From positions 1 to 64,000 of the forward strand of contig CANNFB010000017.1 in the NCBI GenBank assembly GCA_947503785.1: a DNA stretch of 64,000 nucleotides. Direction: 5' to 3'. Position numbers and translations under genes: made by a program. Positions 18,973 to 27,836 of the stretch are shown piece by piece; position 1 is the first letter of the stretch, and every line of letters starts with the position of its first letter. The notes below the pieces were generated by a model. The model had not been told where the DNA came from, made no database searches, and worked only from the letters and a program-made list of their open reading frames with translations. The DNA comes from an uncultured Campylobacterales bacterium. GTDB taxonomy: Bacteria > Campylobacterota > Campylobacteria > Campylobacterales > Arcobacteraceae.

Positions 18973-20661
18973 ATGCAAGAATTTATATATTATAATCCAA
19001 AGGGACTAGACTTCCCAATTAGTGAAGAGATTCTAGTTACTACTGATATTAATGATACAAAAGAAAAAAACTTTTTAATTTCAAATACAAAAGAAGTAGA
19101 CTCAGAATTAAATGCTGATGAAATCGATTTCTATATTAAAAATTCAAATGATTCAGTTTCAACGAAAATTGAAAATGTATTAAAACTTTACGAAATTGCA
19201 GCTACAAAATATGACTTTGCTCAAGATATCTCTTACAATGAAGAAGTATCAAAACAATTATTACTAGTATCAAACTCACAAGAAGAGTATGAATCTTTCA
19301 CAAAAGAAATCAATGAAGATGATTTTGAGTTATTCTCTGTAAAAGAAGAGATAATAAAAGAAATTTCTGGACATATTGGAAACTTAAAAGTTGTTGTTGA
19401 TGATGAAGGAAAAGATGTTACTTTAAATGTATCTCAAATTGTTTGGTTTGATGCTAAGCAACTAGGATTAAATCAAAGTGGTACTTTTGACCCAAATTTA
19501 ACAAGTGTAGAAGATGTTATAAATACTTTAAAAGAAAACATAAACTCTTATTCTTATAAAAAATTCACTACTTATGATCATAGTATTTGTCAATATCATG
19601 AAAGAAGAGAAGAAATCTGTTCTAAGTGTGAAGAAGTTTGTCCCACAGTAGCAATTACAAAAGACGATGAAACAAAAACTTTAGGTTTCTCACAAATTGA
19701 TTGTCATGGTTGTGGTGGATGTGTTTCTGTATGTCCAAGTGGTGCTATTGATTATGCTCCATCAAATAAAGAATCTTTATTTGAAATGAGTAAGTTCTTT
19801 GAAAAAACTCATCCTTTAGTAATTCCTGAAAAAATGAATATTAGTTCTCTAAATGTTAATTTAAAACAAGATGTTTTACCTTTTGCAATTGAAGGTGAAA
19901 AGTTTTTACATGAGGCTTCTTTTTTAACACTACTTCAAATTTCAGGTTCTCAAGTGATTTTCTATTCAGACTTTATTTCAAAAGGTTCTGGAGATGCTAT
20001 TAGAATAGTAAATGATATTTACCAAGCTAAATATGGTAAAGATGCAATTCTAGTTGCAATGACTGAAGAAGAATTAATTAAAGCACTAGATGAAGTTTCA
20101 TTTATTGAAGGTTCTGAGTTTAATTTCAACCAAGATACTCTTAAAAAAAGAGAAATCTTCTCTCACAGATTACAAAAGATTGTAGGCGATGAAGATTTGG
20201 GTGTTGTAAAAACTGGTGAACATGTTCATTATGGACTTGTAAAGGTAAATGAAGACAAATGTACTTTATGTCTAGTTTGTGTAGGAGCTTGTAATGTAGA
20301 TGCCTTACAAGCAGATGCAAGTGACAATACTCTAAGATTAAATCCATCTTTATGTACGTCATGTGGTTACTGTGAAGTTTCATGCCCTGAAGCTGATTGT
20401 TTAACTATTGAAAGAGATGTTATAAAACTAGAACCAACTTGGTTTAAAGAAAGTATTCTTGCCAAAGATGATTTATTTGCATGTGTTGAATGTGGAGTGG
20501 AGTTTGCTACTACAAAAGCTGTTACAAAAATTGCAGATATGATGGCACCACTTTTTGCACATGATCCAGTAAAAGAAAGAAGTCTTTATTGTTGTGCAGA
20601 CTGTAAACCAAAAATTATGATGCAAAACTATTATGACAAAAAAAATCAAGGAAATGACTAA
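18973..20661 (+). CDS. multi-cluster 4Fe-4S ferredoxin-like protein of the formate dehydrogenase island
   Basis: 562 residues from ATG 18973; the longer frame to 18883 lacks a ribosome site. Residues 1-195 have no clear motif. Cysteine groups follow: CSKCEEVCP, DCHGCGGCVSVCPSGAI, CTLCLVCVGAC, CTSCGYCEVSCPEADC, then CVECGVEF and CCADCKPK. It is probably an electron carrier or maturation factor for the adjacent enzyme; proteins like this precede fdh genes in Campylobacter. A palindrome, GCATATTATATGC (18964-18976), overlaps the start codon. The stop overlaps the next ATG (TAATG). Confidence 0.8.
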   Translation: MQEFIYYNPKGLDFPISEEILVTTDINDTKEKNFLISNTKEVDSELNADEIDFYIKNSNDSVSTKIENVLKLYEIAATKYDFAQDISYNEEVSKQLLLVSNSQEEYESFTKEINEDDFELFSVKEEIIKEISGHIGNLKVVVDDEGKDVTLNVSQIVWFDAKQLGLNQSGTFDPNLTSVEDVINTLKENINSYSYKKFTTYDHSICQYHERREEICSKCEEVCPTVAITKDDETKTLGFSQIDCHGCGGCVSVCPSGAIDYAPSNKESLFEMSKFFEKTHPLVIPEKMNISSLNVNLKQDVLPFAIEGEKFLHEASFLTLLQISGSQVIFYSDFISKGSGDAIRIVNDIYQAKYGKDAILVAMTEEELIKALDEVSFIEGSEFNFNQDTLKKREIFSHRLQKIVGDEDLGVVKTGEHVHYGLVKVNEDKCTLCLVCVGACNVDALQADASDNTLRLNPSLCTSCGYCEVSCPEADCLTIERDVIKLEPTWFKESILAKDDLFACVECGVEFATTKAVTKIADMMAPLFAHDPVKERSLYCCADCKPKIMMQNYYDKKNQGND

Positions 20662-21437
20662 TGCAAGATAATCAAGCTATAAATAAAGCAAGAGCACTTT
20701 ATTATAATTTATTCGCAAACTTTTTTGTAGATACTCAAAAAACAGAAAATTATTTTGAATTAATTAGATTAATAAATATTTTAAAAGAAAATCCATTAGA
20801 TCCAAGTTCTGGTGAAGCTTTAGTAAATATTTCAAATACATTAGATGCAAGTTCAAACGTAGCCTTACTACAAGAATTTGATAATATCTTCCACAATCCT
20901 TCAACTAAAAAAATAAGATTAACAGCTTCTTATTATGATGAAGGTGTTGAATCTGGTAAAAAAAGAGTTGAAATGATTCAATTTATTGCCAAAACAAAAT
21001 TAAGAAGAGATGAAAAAAAATACTTTGAATATGAAGATTCTGTTGGTTTCTTATTTTCATTTATGGCACAATTATGTGAAAGTATTACTAAGGGTGAAAA
21101 AGAGTATGAAAATACTGTCCACTGTATATTCTCAGAGATTATTAATGATTTTATTGATGAGTTTGCAAAAGAAGTTTATGAGCATGAAAGCTCAGAAGTT
21201 TTTAAAGAATTAATCGTAGTATTACACTCATTTGTAGAGTTTGAAAGATTATATTTAAGTGTTAGTAAACCAAAACCAAAACCAAAAATTGAGAAAAAAG
21301 AAGTAGAAGAAACTATTTCAGATGAAGAGTTAGAGCGAAGAGCTAAAAATAAAGCACTAAAAGCATTGGGTCCCAAAAAAGACGAAAAACCCACAGGTCC
21401 TATTGATAATGTGAGTGCAGCAGAAAGCGAAATCTAA
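20661..21437 (+). CDS. TorD/DmsD-type molybdoenzyme chaperone
   Basis: 258 residues, all helical. The pattern ARALYYNLFANFF..., LLQEFDNIFHNPSTKKIRLTASYYDEG and DSVGFLFSFMAQL matches the TorD family, which holds molybdo- or tungstoenzyme precursors before TAT export. A charged tail (about 195-258, rich in Lys/Glu) is an extension beyond the usual fold. Its start overlaps the ferredoxin-like gene's stop. It most likely serves FdhA. Confidence 0.8.
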   Translation: MQDNQAINKARALYYNLFANFFVDTQKTENYFELIRLINILKENPLDPSSGEALVNISNTLDASSNVALLQEFDNIFHNPSTKKIRLTASYYDEGVESGKKRVEMIQFIAKTKLRRDEKKYFEYEDSVGFLFSFMAQLCESITKGEKEYENTVHCIFSEIINDFIDEFAKEVYEHESSEVFKELIVVLHSFVEFERLYLSVSKPKPKPKIEKKEVEETISDEELERRAKNKALKALGPKKDEKPTGPIDNVSAAESEI

Positions 21438-21458
21438 AAAAGGTAATTCCTTTTTTAG
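21434..21458 (+). terminator. hairpin after the TorD-like gene
   Basis: A perfect 10-bp stem (CTAAAAAAGG / CCTTTTTTAG) with loop TAATT overlaps the stop codon. It separates the chaperone genes from the fdh structural genes and could set different expression levels. Confidence 0.65.
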
Positions 21459-21504
21459 AGATTTTATTAAGAAAACTAAAAATAGTTTTTTTAATAAAGT
21501 CTCT
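21457..21504. repeat. long inverted repeat (22-bp arms) upstream of fdh structural genes
   Basis: Left arm 21457-21478 and right arm 21483-21504 pair over 22 bases with only two G-U pairs and a 4-base loop. It directly follows the terminator-like hairpin. It is much longer than a normal terminator, lacks a clean T-tail, and could protect or attenuate the fdh mRNA. Confidence 0.6.
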
Positions 21505-21540
21505 TAGTTTAGGGGCTTAATTTCTATAAGGAGGTCAGTC

Positions 21541-21753
21541 GTGCAAGAAAGCAGAAGGAATTTTGCCAAGAAAACAGCACTGGTTGCAGCAGGTGCAGCA
21601 GCAGTTGCAGGAACTAGTGTATTGGCGGCTACTGGAGGATCATCTATACAAGGTGACGAAAATAATGGAGTTGTTGTTGGAAGTTCAAATAAAAAAGAAA
21701 TTCTATACAAAAAAACTGCGTCTTGGGAAGAATTTTACAAGAGCGCAAAATAA
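21541..21753 (+). CDS. small twin-arginine-signal protein of the formate dehydrogenase operon
   Basis: 70 residues, GTG start with an AGGAGG site six bases upstream, one of the strongest in the window. It has a twin-arginine motif (ESRRNFAKKTALVAAGAAAVAG) and a short tail ending ASWEEFYKSAK. Small TAT proteins lie directly upstream of fdhA in related Campylobacterota. It may be a small extra subunit or assembly factor exported with FdhA. Function unproven. Confidence 0.8.
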   Translation: MQESRRNFAKKTALVAAGAAAVAGTSVLAATGGSSIQGDENNGVVVGSSNKKEILYKKTASWEEFYKSAK

Positions 21754-21768
21754 GTAGAGGAGTAATGT

Positions 21769-24600
21769 ATGTCAGCAAATACATATGAATCTTTAAATGC
21801 GAAAGTAGGACGACGGTCATTTATGAAAATGGCTGCAGTTGCAACTGCATTTGGAGTGACATCATCTTTTGCTAGTACTACTGCAACTAGAAAAGCAACA
21901 GCAGAAGAGATTAAAAATCCTTTTCCTGGTTCAAAAACAGTTAAAACTGTATGTACAGCTTGTTCAGTTGGTTGTGGTGTAATAGCAGAAGTTCAAAATG
22001 GAGTTTGGGTAAGACAAGAAGTTGCTCAAGATCATCCAGTATCACTTGGAGGGCACTGTTGTAAAGGTGCTGATATGATTGATATGGTTAGATCAGAAGT
22101 AAGACTTAAACATCCAATGGTTAAGAAAAACGGAGAATGGAAAAGGATTTCTTGGGATGAGGCTTTAGATGGTATTGCTTCAAAACTAGAAGATTTAAGA
22201 CAAAAAGATGGTCCTGATTCAACAATGTTTTTAGGTTCAGCAAAATTCAATAATGAGCAATCTTATTATTACAGAAAATTTGCTGCAATGTTTGGAACAA
22301 ATAATATAGATCACCAAGCTAGAATTTGACATAGCTCAACAGTTGCCGGAGTGGCAAACACATGGGGTTATGGTGCTATGACAAATTCTTTAGGAGATAT
22401 ACAAAATTCTAAAGCGATAATTATTTTTGGAGCAAATCCAGCAGTAAATCATCCAGTAGGGTTCCAACATTTCTTAAAAGCAAAAGAAAGAAACAATGCA
22501 AAAATAATTGTAGTAGATCCTAGATTTACTAAAACTGCAGCAAAAGCGGATTATTTTGCACAAATTAGACCAGGAACTGATATTCCATTTATGTATGGGA
22601 TGTTAAATATAATCTTTGAAAAAGGTTGGCATGACAAGAATTTTATTAAAGATAGAGTTTTTGGTATGGATGAAATCATGGCTGAAGCTAAAAATTGGCC
22701 AATTGATAAAGTTGCGGAAGTTACAGGTGTTGATGCTGATTTAATTGTACAAATTACTAAGCATTACGCAAATAACACGCCAGGAACTTTAATTTGGGCT
22801 ATGGGTTTAACTCAGCATACAAATGGTACATCTAATACAAGAATGGCTCCAATTTTACAATTAGCACTTGGTAATATGGGTGTTGAAGGTGGTGGAACTA
22901 ATATTCTTAGAGGTCATGATAATGTTCAAGGAGCAACTGATTTTGGTTGTTTAGCAGATTCATTACCAGGATATTATGGTTTATCTGAAGGTTCGTGGAA
23001 ATATTTCGCTTCATCATGGGGTGTAGATTTTGACTGGTTACAAGGTAGATTTAAAGATCCATCTTGGATGGGTAAAAAAGGTTTCACATTAGCTAGATGG
23101 TGGGCTGGAGTTTTAGGTGAAAATGAAGGTGAAGATGCAATTCATAATGCAGATACACGTTTAAAAGCTTTATTTGTTATGGGTAATGGTATTACATCAA
23201 CTGCACAAACAAAAAAAGTTAAAGAAGCCTTAGATCATTTAGATCTTGCAGTATTCTGTGACCCATTTGTAAATGAGGGTGCAATTATTACTGATAAGCA
23301 AAATGATGTTTATATTTTACCAGCTGCAACTCAATTTGAAACAGCAGGTTCAGTAACTGCAACTAATAGATCTGCACAATGGAGAGATAAAGTTATCGAA
23401 CCAATGTATGAATCAAAAGCTGATCAAGACATTATGTTTGAATTAGCAAAAAGATTAGGTTTCTATGATGAATTTACAGCTGGAATGAAAGTAAAAGAAG
23501 ATAAAAAAGACTTTAATTGGCCAGAAGATGCAACAGATGAGATAGCTAGAATTATCAAAACTATTGGATTAACAGGTTGGACAGCAAAAAGATTAAAAAT
23601 GCACCAAGAAAATTGGCACATGTTTGATGAAGTAAGTTTAAGAGGTTACGGACCGATGACTGGTGAGTACTATGGTTTACCATGGCCTTGTTGGACAGAA
23701 GGACATTCAGGAAGCCCAGTATTATACAACATTAACAGAAGTGTTAAAGAAGGTGGTATGGGGTTCAGAAACAGATTTGGTATGGAAAGAGATGGTGTTG
23801 ATTTACTTGCTGGAAAAGGCAGTGCACCAAAAGCTTCAAGTAACAAAGATGGATATCCTGAGATTAATAAAGATAATATTGAAGCCGTATTAGGTATTAC
23901 ATTAACAGAAGATGAAAAAGCTAAAATTGGTAAAAACTGGAAAGTTGATAAATCAAATATTATTGCTGAAAAATGTATGGAAGCAGGAATTGCTCCTTAT
24001 GGAAATGCGAAAGCTAGAGCAAAAGTTTGGGGATGGGCAGATGAGATTCCAAAACATAGGGAACCATTACATTCACCAAGAACTGATTTAACAAAAGAAT
24101 ATCCTTCTTTCCCTGATAAAAAGAATCATTGGAGAGTTGATACAAGATATATTTCAGAGCAAACAGCACAAGATTGGGCGAAAGATTTCCCAATTAACCT
24201 TGTAACTGGAAGACTTGTAAATATGAACGGTGCTGGTATGGAAAATAGAGCTAGTAAATATTTAGCTAAATTAACACCAGAAATGTTCTGTGATATCAAT
24301 CCTGATTTAGCAGGAAGATATGGAATTAGAGATGGTTCAATGATGTGGATTCATTCACCTCAAGGAACAAAAATTAAAGTAAAAGCACATTATTCTTATT
24401 CAGTTACACCTGATAGAATATTTATTCCAATTCACTTCGCAGGTGTTATGGAAGGTGAAAGTTTACTTCATAAATATCCAGATGGAACTGCTCCTTATGC
24501 TACAGGTGAAAGTGCAAATACTGTTACTAACTACGGTTATGACATTGTTACACAAATACCTGAGACTAAGGGTGGATTATGTCAGATAGCAAGAGCGTAG
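21769..24600 (+). CDS. fdhA: formate dehydrogenase catalytic subunit with selenocysteine (UGA at codon 187)
   Basis: Read as one gene of 943 residues across TGA 22327-22329. The frame before (HQARI) and after (HSSTVAGVANTWG) joins as the conserved Sec/Cys-HSS active site of formate dehydrogenases. It oxidises formate to CO2 in the periplasm, with a bis-pterin W or Mo cofactor. Visible parts: TAT signal (GRRSFMKMAAVATAFG), 4Fe-4S motif CTACSVGCG...CCKGAD (residues about 64-100), cofactor domains (IIFGANPAVNHPVGF, DPRFTKTAAKADYFAQIRPGTD) and a C-terminal beta-barrel domain. The tungstate importer downstream suggests W. Ribosome site GTAGAGGAG. Confidence 0.97.
22342..22359 (+). promoter_or_regulatory. 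SECIS hairpin for fdhA Sec187
   Basis: Starting 12 bases after the UGA, GTTGCC pairs with GGCAAAC (one bulged A) around loop GGAGT. Size and distance fit bacterial SECIS elements read by SelB. The CCGGAG core recurs in the selD hairpin. Confidence 0.7.
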
Positions 24601-24610
24601 GAGAATCAAT

Positions 24611-25225
24611 ATGAGTAGTAATAATGTAGATTATGCAAGTATGAGATTTTATTGTGATGAAAACAGATGTATTCATTGTGATGGATGTTCAGTTGCTTGT
24701 GCAGAAGCACACGAGTTACCAGTTGAGATCTCTAGAAGAAAAGTTGTAACTGTAAATGAAGGTAAGCAAGGGATGGAGTTTTCTTTATCTGTTGCTTGTA
24801 TGCATTGTACAGATGCACCTTGTGAGCAAGTATGTCCAGTAGATTGTTTCTATATCAGAGAAGACGGTATCGTTTTACATGATAAGAATACATGTATTGG
24901 TTGTTCATATTGTTTATATGCTTGTCCATTTGGAGCTCCTCAGTTCCCAAGTAACGGTGCATTTGGAACAAAAGGTGTAATGGATAAATGTACAATGTGT
25001 GCAGGTGGTCCTTTAGAAACTAACAGTGAACATGAAAGAGAATTATACGGACAAAATAGAATTGCAGAAGGAAAAGTTCCTGTTTGTGCTGCTATGTGTT
25101 CTACAAAAGCTTTATTAGTAGGTGATGCAGAATCTGTAGCAAATATTTTTAGAGAAAGAGTAATGTCTGCTGGACATGGATCTCAATCTGCACCTTATGG
25201 TTGGGATAAAGCGTATGGAAAATAA
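24611..25225 (+). CDS. fdhB: formate dehydrogenase iron-sulfur (beta) subunit
   Basis: 204 residues. Four ferredoxin-type cysteine groups: CIHCDGCSVAC, CMHCTDAPCEQVCPVDC, CIGCSYCLYACP and CTMC...CAAMC. It passes electrons from FdhA to the cytochrome b subunit. It starts 10 bases after fdhA (GGAGAATCAAT site) and ends overlapping fdhC. It has no C-terminal membrane anchor, unlike E. coli FdnH. Confidence 0.93.
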   Translation: MSSNNVDYASMRFYCDENRCIHCDGCSVACAEAHELPVEISRRKVVTVNEGKQGMEFSLSVACMHCTDAPCEQVCPVDCFYIREDGIVLHDKNTCIGCSYCLYACPFGAPQFPSNGAFGTKGVMDKCTMCAGGPLETNSEHERELYGQNRIAEGKVPVCAAMCSTKALLVGDAESVANIFRERVMSAGHGSQSAPYGWDKAYGK

Positions 25226-26174
25226 AAGTTTTCTAAGTGAGTATAAGGTCTATATATTTATAGGCCTTCTATTCGTCCTTTTAACATATTGGTACTTTTG
25301 GTTAGCAACGATTGCTGATATTGGTTACGTATATGAATTTATCTTACAAATGCTGCAAGGAAACTTCACTGGACAAATTGTTCCTTTTGAAAGTTTAACT
25401 AAATATCAGCAAATGGAAGTTGGTTTATTTGGACCAGATTATCATACAATTGCACCAGAAGTTATTAGAGCATTTGAGGAAAGACAACATTTACTACCTA
25501 TAGTATTTTTAGTTGAATTCTTTTTGTTCTTAACAATGTTTATTGTTGCAAAAGGAAGAAAACAAGCAAAAATTACTAGAGCAGAAGATACTGTTTTAGT
25601 ATATTCTATTTTTCAAAGATTAGTACTTATATTAAATATTATCATTATGATATATTTATTTATCACTGGTTTTTCAATTACATTTGGAAACTGGACTGGT
25701 GGTGGAGAACTTGCAAGATTTATGAGAGCAACTCATGAAATGGTAGGATTAGGTTGGATGCCAATTTGGTTTATCATGACTATTATTGCTTTTAAAGATC
25801 ACAAGTATTTTGTACGACCAAGTATGAAGATTTGGAATAAGATCTTTTTGCGAGGAAAATATGAAGCAATGAATAGAATTAACTATTACGCGTTTGTAGC
25901 TTTTGGCTTCTTACTTGTATTAAGTGGTTTTATCATTTGGTTTATGTTCCCTGATGCAGCAACGCATGCTGAGACTATTCAGGTTAAAAGATTACTTTTA
26001 TTTGTTCACTTTATGGGAAGTGCGATTATTTCGTTCTTTACATTTGAAACAATTTATTCATATTTTGTTTCTGTAAAAGGCTATATTCCTGGTCTTATCA
26101 CTGGAAGATTACCTATTGAATATTTAGAACAATTTAGACCTGAAATTTTAAAATATGAAGATTTAGAAAAATAA
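25215..26174 (+). CDS. fdhC: formate dehydrogenase cytochrome b (gamma) subunit
   Basis: 319 residues from ATG 25215, overlapping fdhB by 11 bases; the longer frame from 25176 would overlap more. Hydrophobic helices at about 10-30, 110-130, 150-175, 195-215, 245-270 and 285-305. His residues in the membrane segments (RATHEMVGLGW, LLFVHFMG) fit b-haem ligation, as in FdnI-type subunits. It anchors the periplasmic enzyme and reduces the quinone pool. Confidence 0.9.
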   Translation: MENKSFLSEYKVYIFIGLLFVLLTYWYFWLATIADIGYVYEFILQMLQGNFTGQIVPFESLTKYQQMEVGLFGPDYHTIAPEVIRAFEERQHLLPIVFLVEFFLFLTMFIVAKGRKQAKITRAEDTVLVYSIFQRLVLILNIIIMIYLFITGFSITFGNWTGGGELARFMRATHEMVGLGWMPIWFIMTIIAFKDHKYFVRPSMKIWNKIFLRGKYEAMNRINYYAFVAFGFLLVLSGFIIWFMFPDAATHAETIQVKRLLLFVHFMGSAIISFFTFETIYSYFVSVKGYIPGLITGRLPIEYLEQFRPEILKYEDLEK

Positions 26175-26182
26175 AAAAAGTT

Positions 26183-26213
26183 GTTTTACTCCTTAGGGAG
26201 TGAAACCTTTTTT
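26183..26213 (+). terminator. terminator after fdhC
   Basis: A 10-bp stem (GTTTTACTCC / GGAGTGAAAC, one T-G pair) with loop TTAG is followed by CCTTTTTT, and an upstream A-run can extend the stem. fdhD downstream therefore probably has its own promoter. Confidence 0.75.
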
Positions 26214-26232
26214 CTTTTTTACAAAAATAGAT

Positions 26233-26251
26233 ATATGCAAAGTTTGCATAT
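26233..26251. promoter_or_regulatory. 19-bp perfect palindrome upstream of fdhD
   Basis: ATATGCAAAGTTTGCATAT is a perfect palindrome around a central G. It lies between the fdhC terminator and the fdhD ribosome site (AAGGA, 26254). A near copy with the TGCAAA/TTTGCA core lies at 27867-27879. Probably an operator for the fdhD-modE-moeA-tup segment. Regulator not identified. Confidence 0.6.
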
Positions 26252-26262
26252 TAAGGAAAAAC

Positions 26263-27060
26263 ATGGAAAATATAGAAAATGCCAAATATTTAAAAACAGT
26301 AATTATTGACAAACTTATAGAAAATGAAGCAACTGAATTTGAAGATGTGACTATTGATGAATCACGTCTTAACTTGTATTTAAATGGTGAAAAAACTATA
26401 TCTATGATGTGTATTCCTAAAGATCAAGATGCCCATGCAATTGGTTTTTTAATGAGTGAAAATGTAATTTCTAGTATGGATGATATCGAAGACTTAAGTA
26501 TTAGCGAAGATGGATTAAGAGTTGATGTTAAGGCTAAAATTGATGAAGGTTCACTAGAAAATTTATATAAAGAAAAAACATTAGTTAGTGGTTGTGGTGG
26601 TGGAGTTACTGGAAATATTGAAGGGTCTTTAGAAATACCTTTTAACCAAACAGCCTTTACTATAAAACCTTTAACAATCTCTACTGAGGTAAAAGAATTT
26701 TATCGTGATAGTGAACTATACAATCTAACTGGTTGTGTACATAAAGCTATGATTTACTTACTTGATGGTTCGACTATTACTGCTGAAGATATAGGACGTC
26801 ATAATGCAATTGATAAAGTTGTTGGTAAGTGTAAATTACAAGGTTTAGATACTACAAAATCAGTTTTATTTGTATCAGGAAGACTAAGCTCTGAAATGGT
26901 TACAAAAGCTGTAATGCATAGAATTCCTATTATTGTATCGCGAACTGCACCAACATATTTAGGTGTTCAAGTAGCACATAAACATGGTATTACAATGATA
27001 GGTTTTGCACGTGGAAAGAAAATGAATTTATATACACACCAAGGAAGAATAGATGTCTAG
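26263..27060 (+). CDS. fdhD: formate dehydrogenase sulfur-carrier protein FdhD
   Basis: 265 residues from ATG 26263, which has an AAGGA site; the frame back to 26200 overlaps the terminator. FdhD passes sulfur from a cysteine desulfurase to the metal cofactor of formate dehydrogenase. Family signatures are present: SGCGGGVTG (Cys111), LTGCVHKAMI, AEDIGRHNAIDKVVG and FVSGRLSSEMVTKA. The E. coli CxxC loop is reduced to a single Cys (C-G-G-G). The next gene overlaps by 8 bases. Confidence 0.93.
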   Translation: MENIENAKYLKTVIIDKLIENEATEFEDVTIDESRLNLYLNGEKTISMMCIPKDQDAHAIGFLMSENVISSMDDIEDLSISEDGLRVDVKAKIDEGSLENLYKEKTLVSGCGGGVTGNIEGSLEIPFNQTAFTIKPLTISTEVKEFYRDSELYNLTGCVHKAMIYLLDGSTITAEDIGRHNAIDKVVGKCKLQGLDTTKSVLFVSGRLSSEMVTKAVMHRIPIIVSRTAPTYLGVQVAHKHGITMIGFARGKKMNLYTHQGRIDV

Positions 27061-27478
27061 TATTGATGATAAATTAGATTTCAAACTTGATAGTATTCAA
27101 AAAGAATTAATAATGACGAATTTAGACGAAGATGGGAAACTATCTTGTCTAAAAGCGTTTAAAGTTGCACGTTTAATAGGACGAGAGCCTAAAGAAATGT
27201 CAGGAATTACTAAAAGTTTAGGATTAAAAATCACAAATTGTGAATTAGGTGTATTTGGAAAACTTAAATTTCAAGACCCAAATATGGGAGTTTATAGCAG
27301 AATAAAAGAAAATTATAATGGTAAAACAACACTTACCTGTGAAATTTTATGGGAAGAAGCTAAAAAAACTTCTCTAAATACTGTTGGTTCAACAGTAAAA
27401 AGTACAGACTTAGATGTAGTCCATTGTCAATTAGGATGTTTTAGAGAAAAAAAGGGACATCGTGAAAGTAAGAGTTAA
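27053..27478 (+). CDS. conserved protein of unknown function with two Cys-x-Leu-Gly motifs
   Basis: 141 residues, soluble. The middle contains a helix-turn-helix-like stretch (KLSCLKAFKVARLIGREPKEMSGITKSLGLKI), flanked by two related motifs, ITNCELGVFGK and VVHCQLGCFRE, which look like an internal duplication. I do not recognise the family by name. Its position between fdhD and the ModE-like gene, overlapping both, suggests a role in metal-cofactor control or supply. The cysteine motifs could bind metal or an oxyanion. Confidence 0.7.
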   Translation: MSSIDDKLDFKLDSIQKELIMTNLDEDGKLSCLKAFKVARLIGREPKEMSGITKSLGLKITNCELGVFGKLKFQDPNMGVYSRIKENYNGKTTLTCEILWEEAKKTSLNTVGSTVKSTDLDVVHCQLGCFREKKGHRESKS

Positions 27479-27836
27479 AATCTGGATAGAAGATGATGAA
27501 AAAAATCTTATATTTGGTGGTGGAAAAACAGAAGTTTTAGAGCTAATTGATGAAACAGGTTCTATTTCAAAAGCAGCCCAAAAAGTTGGGATGAATTATA
27601 AAAAAGCATGGACTCATATTAAAATACTAGAGAATAATATTGAAGATGATTTAGTATATACAAATAAAGGACAAGGAGAGCTAAGTGGTAGTTCTCTTAC
27701 TCCAAAAGCAAGAGAAGTTATTCAAACTTATAAAATCTTGCAACATGATATTAAAAAATATGCAGATAATAGATTTAAAGAGCTGTTTTTGAAAGATAAC
27801 AAAGAGATACTAAATATTAAGGATAATGAAAAGTGA
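27462..27836 (+). CDS. ModE-like winged-helix regulator (DNA-binding domain only)
   Basis: 124 residues, GTG start with AAAGGG upstream. Sequence is typical of the ModE N-terminal domain: GGKTEVLELIDETGSISKAAQKVGMNYKKAWTHIKILEN, then LTPKAREVIQTYKIL. The C-terminal molybdate/tungstate-binding (Mop) domains of E. coli ModE are absent, so ligand sensing must be lacking or done by a partner. It probably regulates this island in response to Mo or W. Overlaps both neighbours. Confidence 0.82.
   Translation: MKVRVKIWIEDDEKNLIFGGGKTEVLELIDETGSISKAAQKVGMNYKKAWTHIKILENNIEDDLVYTNKGQGELSGSSLTPKAREVIQTYKILQHDIKKYADNRFKELFLKDNKEILNIKDNEK

Noticed and set aside
21769-24600. fdhA as two genes or a frameshifted pseudogene
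   Set aside because: The break is a single in-frame TGA at the conserved Sec/Cys site with continuous homology on both sides and a SECIS-like hairpin.
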